Source: Lantana camara
Taxonomy: Eukaryota; Streptophyta; Magnoliopsida; Lamiales; Verbenaceae
Direction: 5' to 3'
Length of the DNA stretch: 64,000 nucleotides
Assembly (NCBI GenBank): GCA_037501455.1
Contig: CM074863.1
Coordinates: 56,215,501-56,279,500, forward strand
Part shown: one piece after another, positions 34,378 to 46,005 of the stretch
Layout: every line of letters starts with the position of its first letter
How positions within the stretch are numbered: the stretch's first letter is position 1
Program-made: the position numbers and the translations under genes
The notes under the pieces: model-generated
What the model was told of the DNA's origin: nothing
Database searches by the model: none
The model's input: only the letters and a program-made list of their open reading frames with translations

Positions 34378-36186
34378 TTATAGCTCTTTCGTCTCTTGAG
34401 GGGTGCTTCGATAAGCTGGTCGGTTTGGGATGGAAGCCCCGGGGATGAGGTCGATTTGGTGTTCTATTCCTCGTATAGGAGGTAAACCGGGTGGTATTTC
34501 CTCCGGGAATACATCCTCAAACTCCTGCAAGAGAGAAGAAACAACACTAGGCAAGGGAGGGGTTTCATTGGATGAAAGAAATATATTTTTATACATCATC
34601 ATCATCACAAGCTTTTCTTTTTTTATCACCCCCTCAATCTCTTTTTCTTTTATAAAGAAACTCACTTTTTTTCTTTCTTTCTTTTCAACTAGTTTCTTTT
34701 CTCCCTCTTCTTTTCTATTACACTCTTTTTCTTTTTCTTTTTCATGCTCTTTTTCTTTTTCTTTTTCTTTTTCTTTTTCACATTCTTTCTCACTATTACA
34801 ATCACTTTGTTTTGAAGAAGCTGAAATGGATTTCTTAATTTGGCATTGTTCTTCATACACTTGGCTTGGTGGTAAAGGTGCCAAGGTGATGTTTCGCCCA
34901 TCCTTGGTAAAACTATATCGATTCTTGTAGCCATCATGCACTGTTCGTCTATCAAATTGCCATGGTCTTCCAAGCAATATATGGCCAGCTTGGATTGGTA
35001 CGACATCACAAATAACCTCATCCATGTATTTGCCAATTGAAAAGGAGATAAGAACTTGTTTTGTTACCTTCATTTCACCATGTTCATTTAGCCATTGGAG
35101 CTTATAAGGTCTCGGGTGCTTCAAGGTTTTAAGGCCGAGCCTTTCCACCATCAATTTACTAGCCACGTTCACGTAACTCCCGCTGTCAATGATCAGCCCA
35201 CACACTCGCTCCTTAACATGACACCGTGTGTAAAAGATGTTTTCCCTTTGTTGTTCATCTTTGTCCTCAAGAGCTTGAATGTGCAAAGCTCTTAGAACCA
35301 CCAAACTTTGCCCCACAACCGCATGCTCAACATCACTTGCCTCATCCGATGTTTCAAGGCCTCCATTATCACCCTCACTTTCGGTTTCAAGTTCTCCATT
35401 GTCTAACAAGATTATGGCTATTTTGTTTAGACATTGAGACATTATATGACCTGCTCCCTGACATTTAAAGCATTTAATATCACGATTGCGATGTGTAGAG
35501 GTGTTACCTTTCTCAAACGACCCCTTTGTTGTAGGTGGATCCTCCTTTGGTTTTGAAGGCTTTTCGACTGTTTTTAGAGAAGAATTCCACTTTGGTTTAG
35601 AGGTATTTGAATCATCACTCTTAACCACAGTCCGTCCTTTCTTAAATTGCCTCTCCACCTTAATAGCCATATAGACCACTTCCTCAAGTTCAACATAGTG
35701 ATGAAGTTCCACTACATTAGCGATCTCTCGGTTGAGACCACATATGAACCGAGCCATGGTTGCCTCACGATCCTCCTCAATATTTGCTCGAATCATTGCC
35801 ATCTCCATTTCTTTGTAGTATTCCTCTACCGTTTTGAACCCTTGCCTCAAACTTTGCAACTTAAGGTATAGGTCCCGATAGTAGTGAGGAGGTACAAACC
35901 TCTTCCTCATAACCACCTTCATCTCATCCCACGTTTCAATAGGGTATTCACCACTTCTTCGTCTACTTATCACCACTTGATCCCACCATACAATAGCATA
36001 GTCCGTAAAGGATACGGCTGCAAGTTTTACCTTTTTCCCTTCTGAATAGTTGTGGCAGTCATAAATTAACTCCACCTTTCGTTCCCATTCAATGTAAGCT
36101 TCCGGGTCATTTTGTCCTTTGAAGGAAGGAATAGAAAGCTTTATAGATCCGAGGTTATTGTCAATTACCCCTCTTCCTCTTCGTGG
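34378..36186 (-). pseudogene. CRM-like gag C-terminal part and protease
   Basis: Gag packages element RNA and protease releases the proteins. The frame is open from 36186 down to the stop at 34378; the Met at 36075 is internal. Seen in order: capsid region (IWWDQVV, FVPPHYYRDLYLKLQ, YYKEMEMAMIRANIEEDREATMARF cited in parts), zinc knuckle CFKCQGAGHIMSQC (CX2CX4HX4C), protease active site LIIDSGSYVNVAS, and AGHILLGRPWQFDRR. A lysine/glutamate run follows at about 34720-34790 (ctttttcttttt repeats on the plus strand), then the EFEDVFPEEIPPGLPP entry to RT. The charged run looks expanded by slippage. Confidence 0.93.
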
Positions 36187-36486
36187 TTATTGGTATCTTG
36201 GACGTCTATGATCTCTCCTTGAAGAGGCATTTGATGCAGCCTCATCCAAGTCATCTTCCTCATCATCAAATCCATCACGAGGATTGATACCCAAAACGGC
36301 TGGTCGTCGGTTTGGTCTCCTAGCCGGGAGAGCATTTTGTTGTAATTCAGTCACCCGTTCATCATTTTGATCGAATCGATCCCGGATCTCACCAAATTGT
36401 ACGTTCAACCTATCAAATTGTTGTTGTATTGCACGGAGGACAAAGTTAACGTCCGTTAGAGGCTGTTCATTTCGTTCTTCCGTCAT
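36187..36486 (-). pseudogene. CRM-like gag N-terminal part
   Basis: 99 codons from the ATG at 36484-36486. It begins MTEERNEQPLTDVNFVLRA, has a coiled-coil-like stretch (QQQFDRLNVQFGEIRDRFDQ) and an acidic DDEEDDLDEA patch. It ends at an in-frame TAA (36187) that splits it from the rest of gag without a frame change. Start chosen as the first ATG after the leader. Confidence 0.85.
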
Positions 36487-36957
36487 GTTTTAAACCTGCA
36501 AGAAAAATCGTTAGTAAAATTACCTCACAACACTCCCTCACGTGTTTGCCCTCTTTTAGAGTCACTCACGCTCGGGTATCACTCAAAAATATGGCTTTTT
36601 CCCTCTTTTGTGCTCACAACTCAAGCCTTTTACCACTCTTTTCTCTCAATTCTTGAAGAAAGACATAAGAAATTTCAGATCCGTCAACCAAATAATCCCT
36701 TAAGACGAATGAATCAAAAAGGGTGCTAAAATTGTCACAAATGAACTGTTACAACTAAAAAGATACAAACAAACAAATCCACATGACTTATGATTTGAGG
36801 TTACAAAGAAAATGACTGAAACAATGCTGCTCTCTTCTTTTTTTTTTTTTTCCTTTTTTTGCCTTTTTCGATTTTTTTTGCAGCAATATAATAATAATGA
36901 AAAGAAATTATACAAAAGATAAAAGATACGGATACGTAACCTTGGATGGAAACCTAA
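36487..36957 (-). other. CRM-like element leader (no gene)
   Basis: About 470 bp between PBS and gag. Contains a poly-T tract on the plus strand near 36838-36880. No feature beyond that. Confidence 0.7.
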
Positions 36958-36970
36958 GCTCTAGATACCA
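36958..36970 (-). other. Primer-binding site of the CRM-like element
   Basis: Plus strand gctctagatacca, the complement of tggtatctagagc: the tRNA-Met PBS with one extra base. Two bases from the LTR end at 36973. Confidence 0.8.
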
Positions 36971-36972
36971 AA

Positions 36973-37726
36973 TGATACAAACTCCACGTACTTGCCGTGA
37001 AACCCTATATCAATACTTGGAGTTCTTGAATCTGATCGTCCAATTCAAGGTTGAAAATAAAAGGAGTGTGACCCGTTTGCTATATTGAGCAAAGAACCAA
37101 CACTATCAGATTGTAAGTAACGCACCCCGTCGACTATAAGGAGTCGAGAAATAACGTTATCCGGGAAAGGGGTTTGAAACCCTAATGTCGTTCAGCAAAG
37201 AACTTGAGAGAAAATCTCACTTGAATGAAAATTCAATAATTTTACTTCTTGATTGAAAGAAAAACAAGTTGCAATGCTGAATATAAAGATGCATGCATGG
37301 AATCCTAAGAGTTACTAGAATACTAAAGGACACTTGCTATTCCCGCCACTTGCCATGAAGGCTTACAAAAGTGGGCTTAAATAAACTAATATGCAGCTAC
37401 ATAATGATAAAATAAAGGCCCAAATAGTACTATAATAGGCTTAGGGCCGAATTACATCATTTCCACACTTTGGACTTTAGGAATTGGACATAAAAACATT
37501 GAAGTATTCTGAATTTGGTTCAGCAGCCCATCTTGAAGGTTGGAGTCCAGTTTGAGCAAATTGGTTTAAGAGATTTCCAACTTCCTCTTGGATAATTTTG
37601 GCACGAGCTCTTGTAATTGGACCACCATAACTTTGTTCCTTATGTATGCTATCTTCTTGAGCTGTGGATCGGTCCAGCTCTTCATTTCGGACAAGATATG
37701 GCCGCGGTTCATCATGATTCACATCA
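36973..37726 (-). mobile_element. CRM-like element, 5' LTR (754 bp)
   Basis: Plus strand begins tgatacaaactccacg beside the PBS and ends gattcacatca. The last 322 bp match the 3' LTR. The frame at 37477-37722 is the LTR copy of the pol tail (GGPITRARAKIIQEE). Confidence 0.88.
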
Positions 37727-40315
37727 GATTTGTTTTTGATATTAGCCTTGTTTCATGCCTACAGTTTGAATATAATTATTGTACAAGGAATGTTTATGTA
37801 ATTTTAGGAGAATATAAGTTGTTATGACTTGAATTAATTCAACCTTGTCACTTGGTAAATAAATATGCTAATTATGATTTCGTTATAAGAAGTTAATATG
37901 TCAAAGCTTGAAACTTTGACTTAAGGTTTAATCACGTAAATTGTAATTTAATTATTTATGAAACTTGTGAATTCGTTATGCATTATAAAATTATACGAAA
38001 CCTTGCATAATTGTATAACTTAATATTCTTCATTTGTGCATTCTATGATTCGGTTGGAATTTGATATGTAACTTCGTGATCGTTAAATAAAATTCGTAGT
38101 GTGGTAATATATGATTTATTTGGCTTGGTAATATGTGCAATTTTATGAAATGTGATATGTGAATTTGATTTGATTGCTTTGTAAAGGTGCAATGTATGGA
38201 TCTTTTATGCGATATATGAATTGAATAAGACTTATATGATTAAATTAGAAACCTTTGCACGTAAGAATAGTTTAATTGCACGAATATAGATTTTTTATGC
38301 AATATATGAGTTATTATGAATTTCTTTGCCTTTCGATTTTCTTTATTTACATTAATTGTGCACATGAACGTGTCCTAACATGTAATATGATTTCTCTGAA
38401 CTATATAATGATTTTTTCTGTAAGTAATTGATATGAATTTGAACCCTGCTAATGTGATTGCATTTCTTAAGTGTTTGAGCATGTGCCGTGCGTCTCTGTG
38501 TGGTTGTTTGAGTCTGTCAGAGCCCTGTGTTGTGTTTTGTGTGTTCAACTGGTTCAGGTGCACCCGGGGTGGTGACTAGTGGGTCGTGCAGGATCTGGGG
38601 TGGACCATTTGCTGTGTCTTTGGCTCTGTTTGGTACCAGGTGAGGTTTTAGGATTTTTATTTTAGTTAAAGCGACCTACAACCCTATATGCTCGTTTTCA
38701 AGCCCGCATGCGAATATATACTATATGTATATTAAATATGTGTCTTACGATATGTTATGAATTTTGTTAATTCGATTTGATATGAATCCTTCTGAAATTA
38801 TACGTATGGGCGTATATAAGCTTAAAATGGTTTTGCAACGAGGCTATGCTCCAAACCGTGTATCGTCAAGCAAACTATGGATTTCCCTCAGCATATTGTG
38901 AATTAGGAAGACACGGAGAGGTATGTGTATAGCATATGCCGAGTTGCACGGTAAGGTATGTTTCTTATGGTATGTTTCTTAAGTATGAATCATATGTTTC
39001 TAGGATTCACGAGTTAGGTATGTTTCCTTATGAATCTATTTGAATCTATACGAATCATATGAATCCCTGGGCCCCAGAGGTGTGGGTAAAGGAGACCCGG
39101 TGCGGCTGTTGGGGTCGCCGGTTATCACCCCTGTGCACACGCTCCTTTGAAGTACCTACGCGCGACTCTGAGGGAGATGGAGAAGGCGTGGTTCTTTGAG
39201 CCTTCGGCTGAGGCCGGAGAAGGTACGTTGTGGGTTGGTGACCCCACGTATATTGAGTTGCACGATGTGGGCCCGTAACCCGCGTGTAGACTTCCGGAGA
39301 AGGTTGTAATACGGGAATATGAATCTATGAATCGTATGAATTTATGAGTTTATGCTTCCTTATGAATCTTTTGAGTCTTTTGATTAAAGAGTAAGGTTGG
39401 AGACCCGTACTCGCCGGGTATTTGAATTCTTTTGTTATGTTGATTATGAAACGGAATAGGAGAGTTTGTTTTCAATATGAGATTTCTACGCTAAGTTATG
39501 AATCGGTCTGAATCTATTTGAATCCCTATGAGTTTTAATATGAATCCATATGAGGTTCTGAATCCATGAATCCTTACGAGTTTTCAAACTTAAGAAGATA
39601 TGAATATATGTGTAAATATGAGCCCTTTTTGGAAAATGATTTTGGTATGCAAAACCCTACTCCCGGTTCATAATCTTTCTTTTGATACGTGCTCTGCTCC
39701 TTATTATGTATAGTGTGTGTGAGTTCAGCCCCCTCACTCAGTCAGTGGACTGACCCTCGCCCCACCTATGTTTTAGTTTGCAGGTTCAGGTTCTTGGAGT
39801 TCTAGCTAGGCGGCTTTGTGTCTTGTCTGTTGAGTCTATGTCTGTTAAGCCTGTATCTATTTGATTAAGTTGTGAATCTCTGATCTGCATCCGTTTGTAA
39901 TTATGTAAGTATTATGGTATAATCTGCACAGGTTCTGCCTTATGAATGCATGATATTTTGGGACAGGTTAGGACAGTTGCTTGGATTAGTTGAACCCGTT
40001 TTGATATATGTTATCCGGGACAGGTTAGGACAGGTTCTTGATTTAGTTGAACCCGTATAGTTGGTTTTGATGTATGATTGATGCTATCATTCTTATTGTA
40101 TGAAAAGTTTTTGAAAAGTTGGCATTTCGTATTGCTTTCGCTGTCATGTTTTGCATTCTTTCATTTGTACAGGGTTAGGTACCGCCTAGCATAGGTTGGA
40201 TTTTTCGTTTGTCACCCGTTCGCTGTGACTTGGTGCGTGTGCGGACTTTCCATTTCGTACACGTGTCGGGTCATAGTGCGGGGGTGTGGTACCCCACCGC
40301 TTGGGGTGCTACAAG
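37727..40315 (+). mobile_element. Element B 3' LTR, second fragment
   Basis: Matches 12833-15112 followed directly by 26512-26823, and ends cgcttggggtgctaca. It is an allele-like copy without element A: gttttgatatatgttatcc at about 39998-40016 is the empty site. Followed by TSD agaga. Confidence 0.93.
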
Positions 40316-42020
40316 AGAACATCGCGGGATACGACTTAAGTGACAGTTGAAAGCGGGAACTGAATCTTTAAGGGAACATTGAGGTGTCGATTCACCGTGG
40401 CAGCTTGTAATCAACTACCAAAAGAAAGAGGTGGTAGTCGACTTCTCATTGGGAACGCGTACGAACTCAATCTTCCAACTTGGAAATGTGTGATTCTCTA
40501 CATAATGGTATGTTAGAATTCGAAGATAATGGAATTAGAGGAAGCTCGGCCAAACTTTTATTTTAATTATGGGAAAAATACGGTCAGATCAGATTATCAT
40601 ATTCCGTAATGGTATCAGTGTAAGTTAATTTAATTAGGTCACGAAGGTTGTCCGGATGGCACACAACAAATGAAGAGTTGTGGAATCATCGGTCGTCTTC
40701 CATGATTACTTAGAGAAGAGTTCGCAATGGGGTAGACCGTGATAGGGATTATCGTGAGATGTGGATTGAATGCCAAGAATCATTAAGAACATTTTATCTT
40801 CGATTATAAGAATGAATCAATCGGAACCTAATGTATGCTTCGGGAAACACCGGGTTCAAACCGTCTCAAGAAATGAGTCAATTAAGCTAATCTGAGAGAA
40901 TGGTCACGAATTAAAGAAGATAATAGAAAGCAAGAGTCAGAATAGAATCAAGGATAGGATCATCCAGGTGTTGAATATGGGACATCTAGAAATCAGACGT
41001 AGCAGAGATAAGATAGATTGTTATTTAACTTGTCGGTTCTCTTGAGGAACGGAAGCTATCACTACGGGTTAACAATTCAAATCAGAACTACAGGAAATCG
41101 GCTTGAGCAACTGAGGTCATCGAATTGGCGGGATGGAAGATGAGGATAACAAATTCTAGTTAACCAAGTCCTCAACAAGGAACTAAACCAGATTGTATAA
41201 GGAGAGATTTTGACTCCATTGTCTTTTGCATATTAAGGTGGAGTCATTACTCGATTCTTCGCTACTTCTGTCCGTATGTTTCCTTAGTCACCACACCGGT
41301 AGAGATAATGTATGTGGATAGGATAAGAGATTGCAAGTTGGAATTATCATCAGATTCCCTTAATTGCCGAGGAAAAAGGCAAACCAAATTCTCTCATAAA
41401 ATGAAAGTTGTGGTATAAGCAGGATGGGAGTTTGAATTTGATACAAGGATGAATGTTTGGAAAACATATAGTTTAAGTCAGAGATTAATGTGGTGAAGAA
41501 TAACATGCCTCGGAGATGGGATTACAATTAAACAAGTAAGTTGATAGGCATCACTTCCAAAAAGTTTAATCGAGTTTAGGAACTTCATTAAATGGAGGGA
41601 GAGAGTTGAGGGAAGCAAAAATACCATCGATCAAGGGTTAAATCTCTTCTCCACCGTGTACATTATGGGAACCTTAAGAACAGATCTGGAGTTGAGCCAA
41701 CTTCCTAAACAGACCACACAATTGGGCTATGGGATTTTTCGACTCGAATTCCTTTCCACAGTAAATGGTACATCAATACATTCATGGCACATGCATTTTA
41801 TTTAAATAAGTTTTGATATTGTGTACATTGAACATTAATTGCATTAGTGGTTCTACATGATTGATGAATGATGAGATTGATAGTTATTACCTGCTCCTTA
41901 TGTGTTCAATGCGATTGGTGATTGTTGCGCTTAGTGTTTTGTTGCTTACCTTGCTTCTTGTGTGATTGTTATTTGATGTGATTATTTTAAGTTGAGTGAC
42001 TCTTTTATTTAGTTGTTTGA

Positions 42021-42123
42021 TAGAGACTGGGTTCTCTCATTGCTTGCGAGAGACGGGGTTCTCTCATTGTTGCCCGTGAGAGACGGGCTTCTCTCATTGT
42101 TGCTCGAAAGACTGGGTTCTTTT
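42021..42123 (+). repeat. Hairpin array of element C (4 units)
   Basis: tagagactgggttctct (42021), gagagacggggttctctc (42048), gagagacgggcttctctc (42078) and gaaagactgggttctttt (42106). Same family as the array in A. Confidence 0.85.
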
Positions 42124-42395
42124 GTTGTTGCTCATTATTTGATTAGCTTGCCTCCGGTAAGTTTCACGGTGAGACGAGGATGGTGATCAGGATGACTTCA
42201 CAAAACGCTTATGAAAACTTTTGATGCTAGTTGCAGATGATTCAATATCTCAATATCAAACCGTGAACGTGATGTATTAAAGATCCCCCGGTTGCTTGAA
42301 GAAGTGACCCCGAACTAATTCCTATTGGGGAGTTGCTAACCCTGCGTGGGATGAACACGGGAAAGTTTCGCTTAGAGTCCAGAACACGAGGCAGA

Positions 42396-42430
42396 GGACC
42401 TGAGGACAGGTCCTTCTTAAGGGGGAGAGG
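42396..42430 (+). other. Palindromic stem and polypurine tract of element C
   Basis: ggacctgaggacaggtcc (42396-42413) and PPT aagggggagagg (42419-42430), identical to element A although the LTRs differ. Confidence 0.9.
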
Positions 42431-45400
42431 TTGTAACGCCCCGCGTTTTCGTACGTACAGGTATACGACATGTGTGATTGTATTTTACGTTTTATATGGA
42501 TTTAATTTATTTATATGTCTTGAATTAATTCATGACTTGATATATTTGTTTAAAATTGTGTTTGTGCTCCAATTTGAAAATTTCATATATTAATGAACTT
42601 GCAAAATTATGAATTGCATGAATCTTGTGTTAATTTTAATGGAATTGTGTGGTTTACGTATGCCGTGGACTTAATTGTTATTTATTTGAGTGTTTTGGAC
42701 TCAATTGAAATTGAGTTTTGGGCTTGATTGCCACTTTTTGAAGTTTAGGGACCTATTTGAATAATAGGCCACCCTGATTGGTTTTGCTTATATCTTGAGC
42801 TCCGGACCTCAAAATGGAGATCCGTTCACGATGTTGAACTTGTTTCGACGATTTGGATCCAATGTAATTGACCTTATAGCTTTTCGATGTCGTTTGAACT
42901 TCCGATGATGCGTATTTCACCCAACATGACCTTATGACTTGATTTGAACCGTTTTCTTCAAACCCGGACTTAGAGCGACTCGTATCCTACCCGTATACAA
43001 CCCAAATATCAGAGATTTGCTTCCTTCCTCTTCCACTTCATCGATCAAACTCAGCACAAGAGAAGAGAAAAGAAGCTTCAAGAAACCCTCTTTTGATCCT
43101 TCAAACTTTGAGCTCAAGATCAATCTTCATCCAATCTTCTTTCAAGATTTTGGTTAGGTTGGAAACGAGGTCAGGCAATGAGATTCTTATAACTTTATTT
43201 CACGCATCAGGTGGGCTTCTCTTCTATTAATTAGTTAATACCCGATATATCCCCAATGTGTAAAAATTTTAAGCCAAATTATTATACGTATATATATCGA
43301 GTACTTTCAACGAGTCAATGATTTAACGTTAAAGCTTTTGTTACGAATTCCTACCTATGTTTGGCGAGTTCAGTGTCCACATTGATTATAGAGGCCCTGG
43401 GACGAAGTGCACATGGCTATCCGGGGAAGCATGGGCTGAAGGTGATCCCGTGCATTAGTTCCACAATGAATTACGGTGAAACGGACCTTGTTAGGAGTTT
43501 AGCAAGGAAGGGAAACCGGGCTTTTGGGGCTTCATAAACCCCTCTAGCCATAATGAATGAGAAACGCGTCCCGTGGGATAGTCCACATTAGTAGGGACAA
43601 GACATTAGTAGGGACAAGACCTCTGGTGGGTCGATACACGGTAGCCAGGTGGGTAAAATCATTATGTGGGAAGGTACACCTCACCCGATGATGCGTTTCT
43701 AACCGGAGGAAGAAGGGAGCAATTGATTATGCAATGATTGAATATGAACGTATGATAATACATGAACGATTATGAATGATTGCTAATGAACAAATGATTA
43801 TGAATGAATGTCACATGATCACTAATGAACGGAAGAATGAATCATGCACACACGAGGTGAAGGTTGGAGATTATGCCCATTCGTCGGGCTCACGTTGTAG
43901 CACCCGAGCGTAAGGTACCACATCCCCCGCACCGAGACCCGACCCGTATATGAAATGGAAGTCCATACACGTGCCAAATCCATGGCGAACGGGGACACAA
44001 CACACACGCTATGCTAGGCAGGACTAACCCTTAAACCAGTCAACTCAAGAAACATAAAATCAGAGTTAAAATAATACGCGGAAGCAAGAACGACATAGCA
44101 TATATACAGTGAGCCACCAAGCTCCAAAAATAGATATACAAAAGCATTCAAATAATTCAACGGTGCTCACGGCCTACAAAAATCATAACGCTCCAAGCAT
44201 AAACTATGATCAAATACAAGATAACAATGAGAGTATGAATATATGAGACTGAAAAGAAGTGCTAAACATAAATGCAAGACCTAGACGACTTGTATTCCCG
44301 CCTAGCACTCCTATACCTGCACAAAATAACTGAAAACAACCGGGTTCAGTCTAAAAGAGACTGGTGGGTATAAAATGGGGCATAAGATATAATATCGCAT
44401 AAATTAAACACATACATGCAAGCCCTAATCCCGTGTGAAGTTTGATAAGAAATTTCCCAAGTGGTTAAAACAAAAGAAAACATCAACGGGATTACGACAT
44501 TCATATTCATTCATAATTGTTCATAAGGGTTTATGGCCCGGCGAGTGGGCGTGCACAATCTCCAACCTACTCCTCGTGTAATCATAATTAATTATTCAAT
44601 CATTCATTATCATACATAAATCTTTTGTGCTCATAAATAACATGATCATAATCATTCATATACTCCTTCTTCCTCCGGGTGGTGGACAGGCTTGCAAGAC
44701 CCGGCCACCGGTTCATACATAGGCCAATGGGGGTACATGAATCCCCCATGGGCACTCAGCTCCCATTCCTCGCTAAACCTCCTAGCGAGGGCCGGTATCA
44801 CCGTAGTTTGGTTGGGACTAGTATATGGGATCCCCGTCAGCCCTTGCTTCCTCGGTTAGCCACATATACTAAGTCCCGGGCCCGTGCAATCATAAATCAT
44901 AAATATCTCGCCAAACATAAGGTAGGGTTTCATAAATAACAAGGGGTCATACGTTTGAAATCATTTACCCAAAATGACTCGATTTATATAAATATACTAT
45001 TTTGGCTTAAAACCTTTCACATAAGGGATATATATGGTTGTTTTAACTAGTAGAAGAAAAACCCACCTTTTCCAAAGCAAAAGAAAGGCACAAGCGTCTC
45101 AAGGCTCGCCCTCGTCTCCGACCAAACCCGAATCTGTGCAAAAGAAAAGGTATGAGACTCCATGACCACATATGACGCTCGGCAATGAAGTGAATATGAC
45201 ATGAATGCATAATGATCATATTATATCATAAAAATGTTCATGGGCACTATTAAGAAATTTAAAACATATAATCAAATCATTCGTTCATATATTTCATTCA
45301 ATTTCATAAATTCATAAATTCATAAGTCCATAATGTATGTCAATTAATCCAAGAATTCATTTAATAATCATAACACATAATATTCATATTCACATTTAGG

Positions 45401-45480
45401 AATAAAATAAATAAAACGTTTAATCAATCGTCGGTAGAATAAATACGCGAAATAGAAATCAATTAATTTCAAGAATTAAA

Positions 45481-45840
45481 TTAAATCAAACAATATTTAA
45501 AATATATAATAAATATATATAATACAATATAATAAATATATAATAATATATAATAACATATGTATTTATATAATATATATATATATACACGTACACACAT
45601 AAACACACCCATGCATGCAATTATATATATATTACATGCATAATATATAGTTATACATATACACACACATGCACGCAGCACATGCATGCACACACAGACA
45701 CACAGCACAATATATACATATATGCAGCAATTCATGCATGCACAACACACACAATATAGTATATATATATATACAATTACACAGCCACACATGCATGCAA
45801 GAAACAACAAACACACACAGCACAAAAATACATACACAGC
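45481..45840. repeat. AT- and CA-rich low-complexity tract
   Basis: Runs of atatat, acacac and repeated catgcatgca words. Open frames here (for example 45481-45837) are compositional. Confidence 0.85.
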
Positions 45841-45880
45841 AGTTCGGGAAAAACGAAGGCCAACAGTTCAGGAAAAACGG

Positions 45881-46005
45881 GGTGACACCCCCGTGTCACC
45901 TCCCAAGCCCAGACCGAGACACCCCCGTGTCTCGGTACAGCAATTCAGGCCAAGACTGCACCCCCGTTCCTTGTCGGAACGGGCAAAAACGACACACCCC
46001 GTGTC
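45881..46005 (-). repeat. Hairpin array in solo LTR D'
   Basis: ggtgacacccccgtgtcacc (45881-45900), a ccgagacac/gtgtctcgg stem (45914-45935), a cccgttcc/ggaacggg stem (45963-45983) and gacacaccccgtgtc (about 45991-46005). Counterpart of the D2 array but with longer, different arms. Confidence 0.88.

Larger units (their letters stand above)
31589..37726 (-). mobile_element. CRM-like chromovirus (Ty3/gypsy), minus strand, broken
   Basis: 5' LTR 36973-37726 (754 bp, tgatacaaac...cacatca on the plus strand, so it begins TGATGTG when read in the element's direction), PBS 36958-36970, gag-pol 31668-36486, PPT 31918-31930, and a truncated 3' LTR 31589-31917. The TGATG start, the gag type, and a pol frame that continues into the LTR fit the CRM clade of chromoviruses; Reina is an alternative. 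It inserted into the B 3' LTR (right flank gatttgttttt). The left flank and the outer 3' LTR half are lost. Confidence 0.88.
11119..40315 (+). mobile_element. Element B, gypsy-type non-autonomous element with nested insertions
   Basis: Delimited by TSD agaga on both sides. 5' LTR 11119-26823 (own length about 4.3 kb once element A is removed), PBS at 26831, internal region of only about 1.37 kb, PPT at 28183-28194, and a 3' LTR starting at 28197 whose second half is 37727-40315. The 3' LTR was broken by the CRM-like element and by an LTR of another family, with loss of about 1 kb. There is no gag or pol apart from a short pol-tail remnant, so B is a LARD-type element. Confidence 0.85.
40316..42431 (+). 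mobile_element. Element C internal region, right part (non-coding)
   Basis: Starts with the right copy of the agaga TSD. No frame above 100 codons. Contains the conserved box with cattcatggcacatgcat (about 41755-41800), a four-unit hairpin array, a stem and a PPT. Together with 9549-11113 the C interior is about 3.7 kb. Confidence 0.8.

Noticed and set aside
31808..35871. Plus-strand frames opposite gag-pol
   Set aside because: They are shadows of the minus-strand CRM-like gag-pol.
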